From: Burkholderiaceae bacterium
GTDB lineage: Bacteria; Pseudomonadota; Gammaproteobacteria; Burkholderiales; Burkholderiaceae_B
Assembly (NCBI GenBank): GCA_004322135.1
Contig: SCSG01000032.1
Coordinates: forward strand, 1 to 64,000
Reading direction: 5' to 3'
DNA: 64,000 bases
Below are positions 45,050 through 54,421 of this stretch, in pieces. Position numbers and translations under genes: made by a program. Each line of letters opens with the position of its first letter. Position 1 is the first letter of the stretch. The notes beneath the pieces are model-generated. The model worked only from the letters and a program-made list of their open reading frames with translations, was not told where the DNA came from and did not search any database.

Positions 45050-47008
45050 ATGGAGAAACGCAAGCTCGTGCGCCCGACACCGTCGGTGATCAAATCAGGA
45101 AGTCCAGGTGCAGTGCCTATCGCACCGGCGCTGGACGCCACCCTGGACGACGCACACGTCACGCGCGGATCGACCATGCTTGGCCGCCGAATCCTTTGGA
45201 TCGGACTCCTGTCCGTCATATTGGGTGTCGCCGCGGCAGAGATAGCCCAACTGCTGATGTTCATGATCAATATCATTACAGACATCACCTTCTACGGGCG
45301 CGTGGCGGACGTCATCAATCGTCCCTTTACAAAAAATTCCGGCTCGTTCGTATTGTCGCCTGCCAACAATCATCTGGGCCCGTGGGTTATCGTGATGCCT
45401 GCGATCGGCGGCCTGATTGCGGGCGCCATGGCGCGCTGGGGTTCACGTGCCATCCAGGGCCACGGTATTCCCGAAGCCATGGAGCAAATACTTCAGAATG
45501 AGGCGAACATTCCACCCAGGGTTACGTGGCTGAAGCCTGTTTCGTCAGCATTTGCAATCGGCACCGGCGGCCCGTTCGGCGCAGAAGGCCCTATTATTTC
45601 CACCGGCGGTGCGATGGGTTCAGTGCTCGGACAGCTTCTTTCCGTCACTGCCACGGAACGCAAGACGCTGCTGGCTGCTGGTGCGGCCGCGGGCATGGCA
45701 GCCGTATTCGGCGCCCCTGTGTCTGCACTGGTCATGGCCGTGGAATTACTGCTGTTCGAACTGCGTCCACGTTCACTGATCCCCGTCGCCCTTGCCACTG
45801 TCGCGGCAACTGGCGTGCGTTACGCCACGTACGGCGCCAGCGCGGTTTTCACCATGCCAACCGTGTTTGAACCCAGCGGCTCGGCGCTGACCAGTTACAT
45901 TGTGCTTGGTGCCATAGTCGGGGTGCTCAGCGTGTGGGTCACCAAAGCGGTATATGGTATTGAGGACGCATTTGCGAAATTACCTGTCCACTGGATGTGG
46001 TGGCCGGCCATCGGTGGACTCGTGGCTGGCGTAATAGGCTGGTACGCGCCGCGCACGATGGGGGTTGGCTACGACAATATCGATGCCATCATATCGGGAA
46101 CGTTCAGCGTTCAGATGCTGATCACCATATGCGTGCTGAAATTCGCAGCCTGGTCAATTGCACTGGGTAGCGGCACGTCGGGGGGAACACTGGCGCCACT
46201 GTTCATCATTGGCGGCTCATTTGGCGCCCTGCTGGGAATCGGCGTAACCCACATCCTGCCAGTACTTGGAGTGGATCCGCGCATCGCCGCCCTGGTAGGA
46301 ATGGCGGCAATCTTCGCGGGCTCTTCCCGAGCGCTGCTCACTGCCATCGTGTTCGCCTTCGAAACAACCCGGCAACCGGCCGTGTTACTGCCTTTATTGG
46401 GGGGGTGCACTGCCGCGTACATGGTGTCGGCCCTTATCATGCGCAACACCATCATGACCGAAAAAATTGTGCGCCGAGGCGTTCTTGTGCCGTTGGAATA
46501 TAGCGCCGATTATCTTCAGAGAATGACTGTCGGGCAGGTGTACAACCGCAGCGTGGTGACACTCAAGGCTGAAGACACGCTAGAGCAAGTTCAACAATGG
46601 CTGCGATTGGGCGGTCCCGATGCGCGCCACCACGGCTACCCAATTGTCGACGCCGACGGCGCGGCCAAAGGTCTGCTGACCATACGCGAGTTGCTCGACC
46701 CAACGGCCAACGTGACGACCCCCATCAGCCAACTGGTGCAACGACCCCCAATAGTGGTCACCGAAGACTACTCTTTGCGCGAGGCGTCCGACCTGATGGT
46801 CAACGAAAGTATCGGTCGGCTGATCGTGGTCAGCCGCACTCAGCCACGCAAGCTTCTGGGCATGCTTACCTTTGGCGATTTGTTCAAGGCCCATACCTAT
46901 CGCATGCGGGAAAATCGTGATGCCCGCCGCCAACTGCGCGTCGACCTGCGGCGCCCGCTAAAACCGCTACGGCCTGTGCGGCAACGACGATCAAGAAGGC
47001 CATCCTGA
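45050..47008 (+). CDS. ClC-family chloride channel/transporter with C-terminal CBS domains
   Basis: GPFGAEGPIISTGGAMGSVLGQ, GSGTSGGTLAPLFIIGGSFGALLG, tandem CBS region (MTVGQVYNRSVVTLKAEDTL...; VTEDYSLREASDLMVNESIGRLIVV). Confidence 0.93.
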   Translation: MEKRKLVRPTPSVIKSGSPGAVPIAPALDATLDDAHVTRGSTMLGRRILWIGLLSVILGVAAAEIAQLLMFMINIITDITFYGRVADVINRPFTKNSGSFVLSPANNHLGPWVIVMPAIGGLIAGAMARWGSRAIQGHGIPEAMEQILQNEANIPPRVTWLKPVSSAFAIGTGGPFGAEGPIISTGGAMGSVLGQLLSVTATERKTLLAAGAAAGMAAVFGAPVSALVMAVELLLFELRPRSLIPVALATVAATGVRYATYGASAVFTMPTVFEPSGSALTSYIVLGAIVGVLSVWVTKAVYGIEDAFAKLPVHWMWWPAIGGLVAGVIGWYAPRTMGVGYDNIDAIISGTFSVQMLITICVLKFAAWSIALGSGTSGGTLAPLFIIGGSFGALLGIGVTHILPVLGVDPRIAALVGMAAIFAGSSRALLTAIVFAFETTRQPAVLLPLLGGCTAAYMVSALIMRNTIMTEKIVRRGVLVPLEYSADYLQRMTVGQVYNRSVVTLKAEDTLEQVQQWLRLGGPDARHHGYPIVDADGAAKGLLTIRELLDPTANVTTPISQLVQRPPIVVTEDYSLREASDLMVNESIGRLIVVSRTQPRKLLGMLTFGDLFKAHTYRMRENRDARRQLRVDLRRPLKPLRPVRQRRSRRPS

Positions 47009-47243
47009 CCACACAGCAACCAGTGGCGGACGCTGAGCCCTGGCCCACACAGTCAGTCATGCGGCCGCAGCGAGTGTCGCGCGCTACAGCGCCACTGCAG
47101 CAACGGCAAGAAGGTTGGCAAGGCTCGTTTACAGCGTATAAGAAAGGGGCGAGTCCGGCCCGCGCCAAACCCGTCCCTGAGGCAACTTTGGATTTTTAAC
47201 TGCCCAGTTCTTCAATTTGCACAGTTCTTCAATTCAAAAAAAA

Positions 47244-47267
47244 CGCCTTTTAAAAAAGGCGCTTTTT
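47244..47267 (-). terminator. Likely intrinsic terminator of the first porin gene
   Basis: cgcctttt / aaaaggcg flanked by A-run and T-run, just downstream of the minus-strand porin. Confidence 0.7.
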
Positions 47268-47318
47268 GTACTGACACCGCACAGGACGCGCAGCCAAGCC
47301 ACGCGCCCTGCAACCCCA

Positions 47319-48485
47319 TCAGAACTGATGGCGAATGCCGGCACCAACAAACGTCGAATTCAGGTCGTTGGCAAATTCAACATGGGTGCCATAAGAACCA
47401 ATGGCGTAAAGATTGGTCCGTTTGGATAGCGCATAGGTATAGCCCAAGCTATAGATATTCTGCTTGTGCGTACCCAGAACGTCGGTATGTACACCGCCAT
47501 CACGTGGATCGGCCATACCCCACGATGCCATAACCTCGCCATTGACGCCAACCGGGGCGCTGAGTCCAACCGTGTATGAATTGACCCTCAGGCCACTGTC
47601 TGCGTAGTAGCCGGTAGCATTACCCGAATCGGTATAGGTCTGACCACCAAGCGTGGCGTACTGAATGGGCGACAACCAGCCGTTGCGGGTTTGGCCGAAA
47701 CCAACATGAAGCTTGACGACATTGAAGTCATAGCTGCCGCCAATGTTCCAAGTATTGATGTTGACGCCGTTGTCGGCTGGGTCACCAAATGTGCTGGCCG
47801 ACTTGATCTGGTCGTAGGTAAGCGCCGCAGCAATGGGGCCGTTGGTGTAGCGTAGGCCAGTAGTCCATGCGCGCGAATTAGGTTGGCTGTTCCCACTTAG
47901 CTTGAACTGCTGATTACCGCTATTGTTGAACGAATAACCTAGACCAAACTGGAAGCCCGCATACGTAGGCGTCTGGTACATGATCATGTTGTCGAAGCGG
48001 ACATTATCGGTAGCGCTAAACGTGGCGCCAGAGCGGGCCTGGCTGAAATCGTGGCCAAATGGGCTGATAACGTCAGACAAGTACTTGTAAGCAATATTCG
48101 ACTGGCGGCCAAAATCCAGGCGGCCCCACGCATTGGACTGCAAACCAATAGTTGCCTGCCGTCCAAAGAATCGATTGTTGTATTGCGACGTCGTACCAGT
48201 GCCTAAGTCAAAACCGTTTTCCAGCACAAAAACCGCTTGCAGGCCGTCACCCAAGTCCTCAGTGCCCCTTAAGCCCCAGCGGTTATCAGATTCGCCGCCG
48301 CTCAGAAATCCCGTTTTTGTACCCCTGTAGTCTTCACCTGTAGCCGGATTGGTCCCCTTGACCCGCTGGTATGAGATACCGCCGTCCACAAGACCGTATA
48401 GGGTTACCGATGTTTCGGCCTGAGCCATGCCGCCAAAGCCGACGAAACCGGCCATTAGCGCTGCAGTAAGCAGTGTCTTTTTCAT
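47319..48485 (-). CDS. Gram-negative general porin (Bordetella/Burkholderia-type)
   Basis: Signal peptide MKKTLLTAALMAGFVGFGGMAQA, ETSVTLYGLVDGGISYQ, C-terminal ...NSTFVGAGIRHQF. ATG at 48485. Confidence 0.95.
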   Translation of the reverse strand: MKKTLLTAALMAGFVGFGGMAQAETSVTLYGLVDGGISYQRVKGTNPATGEDYRGTKTGFLSGGESDNRWGLRGTEDLGDGLQAVFVLENGFDLGTGTTSQYNNRFFGRQATIGLQSNAWGRLDFGRQSNIAYKYLSDVISPFGHDFSQARSGATFSATDNVRFDNMIMYQTPTYAGFQFGLGYSFNNSGNQQFKLSGNSQPNSRAWTTGLRYTNGPIAAALTYDQIKSASTFGDPADNGVNINTWNIGGSYDFNVVKLHVGFGQTRNGWLSPIQYATLGGQTYTDSGNATGYYADSGLRVNSYTVGLSAPVGVNGEVMASWGMADPRDGGVHTDVLGTHKQNIYSLGYTYALSKRTNLYAIGSYGTHVEFANDLNSTFVGAGIRHQF

Positions 48486-48782
48486 TTTGGCAATTCTCCG
48501 TAGTTTGAGTAAATCGGGATCATGGTGTTGTGAGCACATCCGAGCCCGGTGCCTTGCTTCAACCCGGAAAACCGGGCCAGGCAGCCGCTAAGCATCCTAA
48601 TGAATGCGTACGGCTTATAGAGAACATGCTAAACCCAACCTTCACGCAATAAAAGCGAAAGTCACGACATAGTGGCCTTTTACATACGAAAGGTAAAAAC
48701 GTATTTCACAGACGTAAGAGTCGATGTCATTACCCACAGGGCGTATCGCATACTATTCTGTACCAGACGAAACACGTCATAA

Positions 48783-48810
48783 AAAAAGCCACTCTGCAGA
48801 GTGGCTTTTT
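48783..48810 (-). terminator. Intrinsic terminator of the second porin gene
   Basis: 28-bp perfect palindrome aaaaagccactctg/cagagtggcttttt. Confidence 0.88.
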
Positions 48811-48891
48811 GCGGGGTGACCCCGTTATTGCGGATGCGGCAACCCGGCAAGCCGGACCGCACCGTACATGGCCAAAGGCCATGCGAACCAA

Positions 48892-50067
48892 TTAGAACTG
48901 ATGGCGGACACCAGCACCAATAAACGTCGACTTCAGATCGTCGGCAAACGCAACGTGCTGGGCATACGAACCAATAGCATACAAATCGGTGCGCTTGGAC
49001 AACGCGTAGGTATAAGCCAGGCTATAGACATTCTGCTTCGATCCCCGTTCGTCGGAGCCATTGGCGCTGCGACGAGGATCAGCCATGGTCCAGCCAGCAA
49101 GAACCTTGCCATTGATACCCACCGGAGCACTCAGACCCAGCGTGTAGGAATTGATCTTCGCACCGTCTGCGGCAATCAGATTCCCCACATCGGCACCGTA
49201 GTAGCCCGCGACCTTGCTAGGCAAAAGGGCAGAGGGGAGCGTGAACCAGCCATTGCGGGTCTGACCAAAACCAGCAAAAACCTTAACTACTTCAAAGTCA
49301 TAGCTACCGCCAATGCTCCAGGACTTGACCGACACGTCACGATCACCGATAACGGTCGCAGTATCAGCAGACTTGAACTGATCATAGACCAACGCCGCAG
49401 CGATGGGGCCATTGGTATACCGCAGGCCGGTCGTCCAGGCACGGGTGTTGGGCTGTTCACCACCACTCTTTTTGAACTGCTGATTGCCATCGGCATTGAA
49501 CGAATAGCCAACACCAAACTGGAAGCCCGAGAAACTGGGCGTTTGGTACATGATCATATTGTCGTAGCGCTGGTTGGCGGCGGCACTAAATGCTGTGCCA
49601 ACCTGGGCCTGACTATAGTCGGTGCCAAACGGGCTGGCCGCCCATGCGAAATACTTGGTGGCGATATTGGTTTGACGACCAAAGTCCAACCGGCCCCAGG
49701 CGTCAGACATTAAGCCAACAGTGGCTTGACGACCAAAGAAACGGTTCGTGCCGGTCGAAGTGCTGTTGGAAGACGTGCCAGTGCCAATATCAAAGCCGTT
49801 TTCCAGCACGAAGACCGCCTTGAGCCCGTCGCCCAGATCTTCAGTACCCTTCAGGCCCCAACGGTTGCTTGACTGGCCACCGCTCAAAAGGCCTATGTTT
49901 CTAGCCTTGACGGAACTGCCGGTGTCCTCGTTGGTACCCCTGAACTGTTGATAACCAATCCCGCTGTCGAGCAGGCCGTACAGGGTTACCGATGTTTCAG
50001 CTTGAGCAACACCGGTAAGGCCGGCAAAGCCAGCGACCAGTGCAGCGGCGAGCAGAGTCTTTTTCAT
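48892..50067 (-). CDS. Gram-negative general porin, tandem paralogue of 47319-48485
   Basis: MKKTLLAAALVAGFAGLTGVAQAETSVTLYGLLDSGIGYQ ... LKSTFIGAGVRHQF. Confidence 0.95.
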   Translation of the reverse strand: MKKTLLAAALVAGFAGLTGVAQAETSVTLYGLLDSGIGYQQFRGTNEDTGSSVKARNIGLLSGGQSSNRWGLKGTEDLGDGLKAVFVLENGFDIGTGTSSNSTSTGTNRFFGRQATVGLMSDAWGRLDFGRQTNIATKYFAWAASPFGTDYSQAQVGTAFSAAANQRYDNMIMYQTPSFSGFQFGVGYSFNADGNQQFKKSGGEQPNTRAWTTGLRYTNGPIAAALVYDQFKSADTATVIGDRDVSVKSWSIGGSYDFEVVKVFAGFGQTRNGWFTLPSALLPSKVAGYYGADVGNLIAADGAKINSYTLGLSAPVGINGKVLAGWTMADPRRSANGSDERGSKQNVYSLAYTYALSKRTDLYAIGSYAQHVAFADDLKSTFIGAGVRHQF

Positions 50068-50645
50068 GTAACGTTTCTCCGTAATTTAAGCAATTAGGCG
50101 GCACAACTTCGAATTACCTTGCCGCCTACTTCATCCCCGATGGGAGCTCTATCTATTGCACCAAAATTCCGCCGTGATGACTATCGCGCAGCCCGGAAAG
50201 AAGCAAATTTCCCGCCATTCGTTGTAAATAAGCTACGTTATCTGGAAACTAGCCGCCTGCAACTACCATCACGACCGACCTACCAGCGCAAGGATACGAT
50301 TTTTTTATGACAGTCTTATGACTTCCGTATCTATAAATATTCTAAATGTAGGGCGTAACCATATGTTTATGCGCAAATTATTATTTGCATGGTTCGAATC
50401 TATGCACATCCAAGCATTTATTGCAATAATCCGCAACGTAACAAACCCTTTGTTTTCATTGAAAAATCTTAGGGGTAAACGCGTACGTCAAATACTTATT
50501 TAATGAAAATAATTCAATAAAACTGCAGTTCGTATTTATGGCTGCGAGCGGCCACGGCATCAGCACGACGACCACGCATCGGCTCGGGCAACCCGCGATT
50601 TTTCGCCGTCTACGTCCACTCGCCGTCGACGGCACAACGCCCACT

Positions 50646-52091
50646 TCAGAATTTAATCGTCGTACGCAACCCGACGACGAACGCATGGTTCAGGCTGGTT
50701 CCAGGATTATCCGGGTTCTGGCCCCCGTTTGGCCGCACGATGTATTGCAGGTCAGGCTGCAACGTCCACCAGGGCGTAATTTGTGCCGTGTAATTAAGCT
50801 CATACACGATCTCATCACGCCGCACAGCGTAAGGGTCACCACCAAAAAGCCCTGCGTCCCGATCAGCCGCCACGGCGTCGCGGCTGATCTTCGCGTAAGC
50901 AACACCCAACGTTAATTGGTCGTTCGGGCGCCCCGCAACCAAACCCTTTATCCCGACACCCCCATTAGCATAAAAAGACACGAGGTTTCGGTTGGATGGC
51001 GTAAAGCCGCCGCGCAGAAAGACGCTCAGGCTGCTGGTTTCACCCTTCCAGAGGGTTTGATCCGCCACCCCGTAAACCCCCCAGCTGCCCTTGTGCGCAA
51101 GCGGCCGATCCAGCGTCTGATCAGAAACCGAGACGACGGCGTCGTCGCTATCCAGGCCATATCGCAGATCGTCATAGCGGCTGCTCGAATACCAGGCGCC
51201 AAGCTTGTAAATACCGGGCTTGCCAGGAGCGTCCTCAGACTGATTGACACCGTACTGCAATTCCCCCATCCAAAGCGCGCCCTGCCCCAATGGAAATTTA
51301 GTGCCATGCCGATCGCATTGCTGCGCATCATCCTCGCAGTTCCGGCCCGCCGGATCACCATTGAACACCGCAGCCAGCACCGCAAACTGCTCTGAAGGTT
51401 GAACCTTGAATCGAAGGCCCGGAGTGGCCAGCGGGTACGCGGGGCCGCCACTGGTCATGTTGGCGGACATCAGTCCCGCCCAGCCAAACGTTCCATTGAT
51501 CAGGTTTCCGGCGGTAGGGCTGGTGAAAAATTCGTCATCGGCGGCGAGCTGGCCTGCACGAATCGAGAGGCGACCATCCCATAGACTTTGTTCGAGCCAC
51601 GCCGTGTACAGCCGTGTCGTGGACAGCGCATCGATATTGCTCGGATCGGCAATGCTGCCTACATTTTGCGCAACATTGCGGCCACCGTTATGAATGTTGA
51701 AAACCGTGACGTGCGCCGTTGCACCACGCCAACCGATGGCTTTGCCCAGGTCGCTATCGACTGAGAATTCAAAACGTCCTTCGTAGCTGCCCTGCCTGTG
51801 CAGGCCGCCCGAGATGACATTGAAGCCCTCGCCGACATAATCTAGCGTAATATCGGTGCCTTTGTCCCCAAGCGCGGTACGCAGCCCACCCCAGTCACCA
51901 GTCAGCGTGTCGCGCGTCCAAAACGACTCGGACGCGGTCGCCTGCGCAGGGCTGGCAGCTGATTGCGCGGCAGCGTTTCCCATAGCACACACCCCTAAAA
52001 CACCCAGCAATGCCAGCGCTCCTGCTCCTGCTGACCTGCGCCGCACCCACTTGCCGAGAATAGCTCGGGCACCGACTGCAAACCACTGCAT
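50646..52091 (-). CDS. OprB-family carbohydrate-selective porin
   Basis: FWTRDTLTGDWGGLRTALGDKGTDITLDYVGEGFNVISGG ... RRDEIVYELNYTAQITPWWTLQPDLQYIVRPNGGQNPDNPGTSLNHAFVVGLRTTIKF. Confidence 0.92.
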   Translation of the reverse strand: MQWFAVGARAILGKWVRRRSAGAGALALLGVLGVCAMGNAAAQSAASPAQATASESFWTRDTLTGDWGGLRTALGDKGTDITLDYVGEGFNVISGGLHRQGSYEGRFEFSVDSDLGKAIGWRGATAHVTVFNIHNGGRNVAQNVGSIADPSNIDALSTTRLYTAWLEQSLWDGRLSIRAGQLAADDEFFTSPTAGNLINGTFGWAGLMSANMTSGGPAYPLATPGLRFKVQPSEQFAVLAAVFNGDPAGRNCEDDAQQCDRHGTKFPLGQGALWMGELQYGVNQSEDAPGKPGIYKLGAWYSSSRYDDLRYGLDSDDAVVSVSDQTLDRPLAHKGSWGVYGVADQTLWKGETSSLSVFLRGGFTPSNRNLVSFYANGGVGIKGLVAGRPNDQLTLGVAYAKISRDAVAADRDAGLFGGDPYAVRRDEIVYELNYTAQITPWWTLQPDLQYIVRPNGGQNPDNPGTSLNHAFVVGLRTTIKF

Positions 52092-52190
52092 GAATTTCCC
52101 CTTTTCAAAGATGCAAATGATAACTTTTCTTATTCTCTACTGCAATGGGAACTGGCGTGTCGTTTGAGCAGTCCAGGCCTCAAGCTGGCT

Positions 52191-53114
52191 CTACGGTATT
52201 AGCGGCGCTTCACGGATCTCGTCCAGCAGTGCCGAAAAGGCGTGCGCGGCAGGCGAGAGCGGGCGCCCGGTGCGATTCAACCGGAACAATGGGCGCCTGA
52301 GTGTGGCCGCCCCCGCCAGTTCCAGGGTTTGCACCTTACCCAGCGCAACCAGGTCCTGCACCGCCACCCACGGCAACATGGCTACCCCAAGGCCTCCTGC
52401 CACGGCGCGTGCAATACCTTCGTTGCTCCCCATCTCGGTTTGATGAATTGGCTCCAGCCCGCTCTTCTTCAGCAGCTGCTGGGTTACCTCGCGCGTTCCC
52501 GAGCCCGGCTCTCTGATCAGCCACGTTTCGTCGCCAAGCATGTCGGGTGTCAGCGGGGACCTCGTAGCCAGCGGATAGTGGCCAGGGCAAATCACCACCA
52601 GCGCTTCATCGCGCCAGTAGCGCGAGGTAATGCCCGGATCGTCCACGCTGCCTTCAACCAGGGCCAGATCCATGCGGCAATCCGCCAGGCCCTGGGCAAT
52701 GAAATGGGTGTTTCCCACCGCCACGTGCAGTTGAATGGCCGGATAGTCACGCGCGTACCGGGCGAGGTAGAACGGCAGCCAATACGCCGCCACCGTCGTG
52801 CTGGCACCCAGGGTCAATTCCCCGCGCCGCAACTCGGCCCGAGCCCGCAAGTCGTCGGCCGCCGCACGCTCCAGCGCAAAAATGCCGCGGGCATGCTCGA
52901 ACAGGGCCTGCCCACCTTCAGTAAGTTGCAAGCCGCGTGATCGCCTGCCCCCCTGGCCCACCCCTCTTTCTATCAGTGGCACGTTCAATTGCTGTTCGAG
53001 CTCGCGCACCCCCTTGGAGGCGGCAGACTGGCTGATCGACAGGGACTCGGCCCCGCGCGAAAAACTGCGTTGCTGGGCAACATGAAAAAAAATTCGGGTC
53101 AGGTGCAGGTTCAT
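52191..53114 (-). CDS. LysR-family transcriptional regulator, likely YeiE-like
   Basis: N-terminal HTH (FFHVAQQRSFSRGAESLSISQSAASKGVRELEQQLNVPLIER), LysR substrate domain; divergent from YeiH-type transporter. Confidence 0.9.
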   Translation of the reverse strand: MNLHLTRIFFHVAQQRSFSRGAESLSISQSAASKGVRELEQQLNVPLIERGVGQGGRRSRGLQLTEGGQALFEHARGIFALERAAADDLRARAELRRGELTLGASTTVAAYWLPFYLARYARDYPAIQLHVAVGNTHFIAQGLADCRMDLALVEGSVDDPGITSRYWRDEALVVICPGHYPLATRSPLTPDMLGDETWLIREPGSGTREVTQQLLKKSGLEPIHQTEMGSNEGIARAVAGGLGVAMLPWVAVQDLVALGKVQTLELAGAATLRRPLFRLNRTGRPLSPAAHAFSALLDEIREAPLIP

Positions 53115-53253
53115 GAAAATTAGAACTAAAACTCATGAATATGTGAAATATATGCGTTTGAACCATATTACTTCATCATATATGCTTATGCAAACACTGA
53201 AGTTTTCCCGTCAACCACTCATTCCACGTGCCGGAACGGCATCGAATCCGAAC

Positions 53254-54318
53254 ATGAATCAAGCTACCGCACTCCCAACCCGCGCCGCGCCACCCACGTC
53301 TTCGGCCCTTTGGCCGGGGCTGATGCTTACCGGCGCCCTGACGGTAGCCAGCCTTTATGCCGCCCAGCTGGAATGGGTACACCACATGGGTATCAGCGCC
53401 CTCACGCTGGCAATTGTCTTCGGCATTGCCATCGGCAACACCCTCTTCCCCCGTATCGCCACGCATACCGCCACGGGCGTCGACTTCTCCAAGAACAAGC
53501 TGTTGCGCCTTGGTGTCATCCTGTTCGGATTCAACATCACCTTTCAGCAAATCGGCGACATCGGCCTGGCCGGGGTCCTGATCGCCGTACTGATGGTGGG
53601 GCTGACATTCACCCTGGCGGTCCAGCTTGGCACCCGAGTATTCAAACTGGACAAGCAAACAGCCATGCTGATTGGCGCCGGCAGCTCAATCTGTGGCGCG
53701 GCCGCCGTGATGGCAACGGAACCTGTGGTGCACGGACAAGCGCACAAAGTGTCCATCGCCGTAGCTACCGTAGTGGTGTTCGGCACACTGTCAATGTTTC
53801 TTTATCCCGTGCTGTTTACCTTGCTTCCGCTGACCGATCACGCTTATGGTGTATTTGCCGGGTCAACCATCCATGAAGTGGCACAAGTGGTTGCTGCGGG
53901 CAAGGCAGTCAGCGACGCGGCGGCGAACACAGCCGTCATCGAGAAAATGCTGCGTGTCATGATGCTGGCACCCTTCCTGCTGATCCTTTCGGGGATACTG
54001 CGCAGACATCCTCACAACGGCACCCCGGGGGCAGCACCTCAGAAAGCGCCCATTGCCATTCCATGGTTTGCCGTGCTGTTCATTGTGGTCAGTGGCATCA
54101 ATTCACTGCAAGTGCTGCCCACCAACATTGTCCACACCATAACAATCATCGACACTGGCATACTGGCCATGGCCATGGCAGCGCTGGGCTTACGCACCCA
54201 TGTCAGCGCCATCCGTCAGGCCGGCCTCAAGCCACTGATGCTCGCGGCGGCACTGTTCATATTCCTGATTATTGGCGGCTACTGCATCAACGTGGGGGTC
54301 ATGCACCTTCTGGGGTAA
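53254..54318 (+). CDS. YeiH/UPF0324-family putative sulfate exporter-type membrane protein
   Basis: GISALTLAIVFGIAIGNT, FSKNKLLRLGVILFGFNITFQQIGDIG, LIGAGSSICGAAAVMATEPVV, STIHEVAQVVAAGKAVS. ORF opens at 53113; ATG at 53254 proposed. Confidence 0.88.
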   Translation: MNQATALPTRAAPPTSSALWPGLMLTGALTVASLYAAQLEWVHHMGISALTLAIVFGIAIGNTLFPRIATHTATGVDFSKNKLLRLGVILFGFNITFQQIGDIGLAGVLIAVLMVGLTFTLAVQLGTRVFKLDKQTAMLIGAGSSICGAAAVMATEPVVHGQAHKVSIAVATVVVFGTLSMFLYPVLFTLLPLTDHAYGVFAGSTIHEVAQVVAAGKAVSDAAANTAVIEKMLRVMMLAPFLLILSGILRRHPHNGTPGAAPQKAPIAIPWFAVLFIVVSGINSLQVLPTNIVHTITIIDTGILAMAMAALGLRTHVSAIRQAGLKPLMLAAALFIFLIIGGYCINVGVMHLLG

Positions 54319-54421
54319 TCAGCAAGCCACATCCAAACGCAGGAGCCGCACCCAGCCAAGGCATTACCTTTTTCCATCATCTCGCCACGCCGTGGGCGCA
54401 GGCAACGGCGTGGCGCACAGC

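Noticed and set aside
45000-45050. Fluoride riboswitch upstream of the ClC gene
   Set aside because: The hairpins do not match the crcB-motif consensus as I know it, and the ClC lacks CLC-F-type motifs (it has GAEGP and CBS domains).
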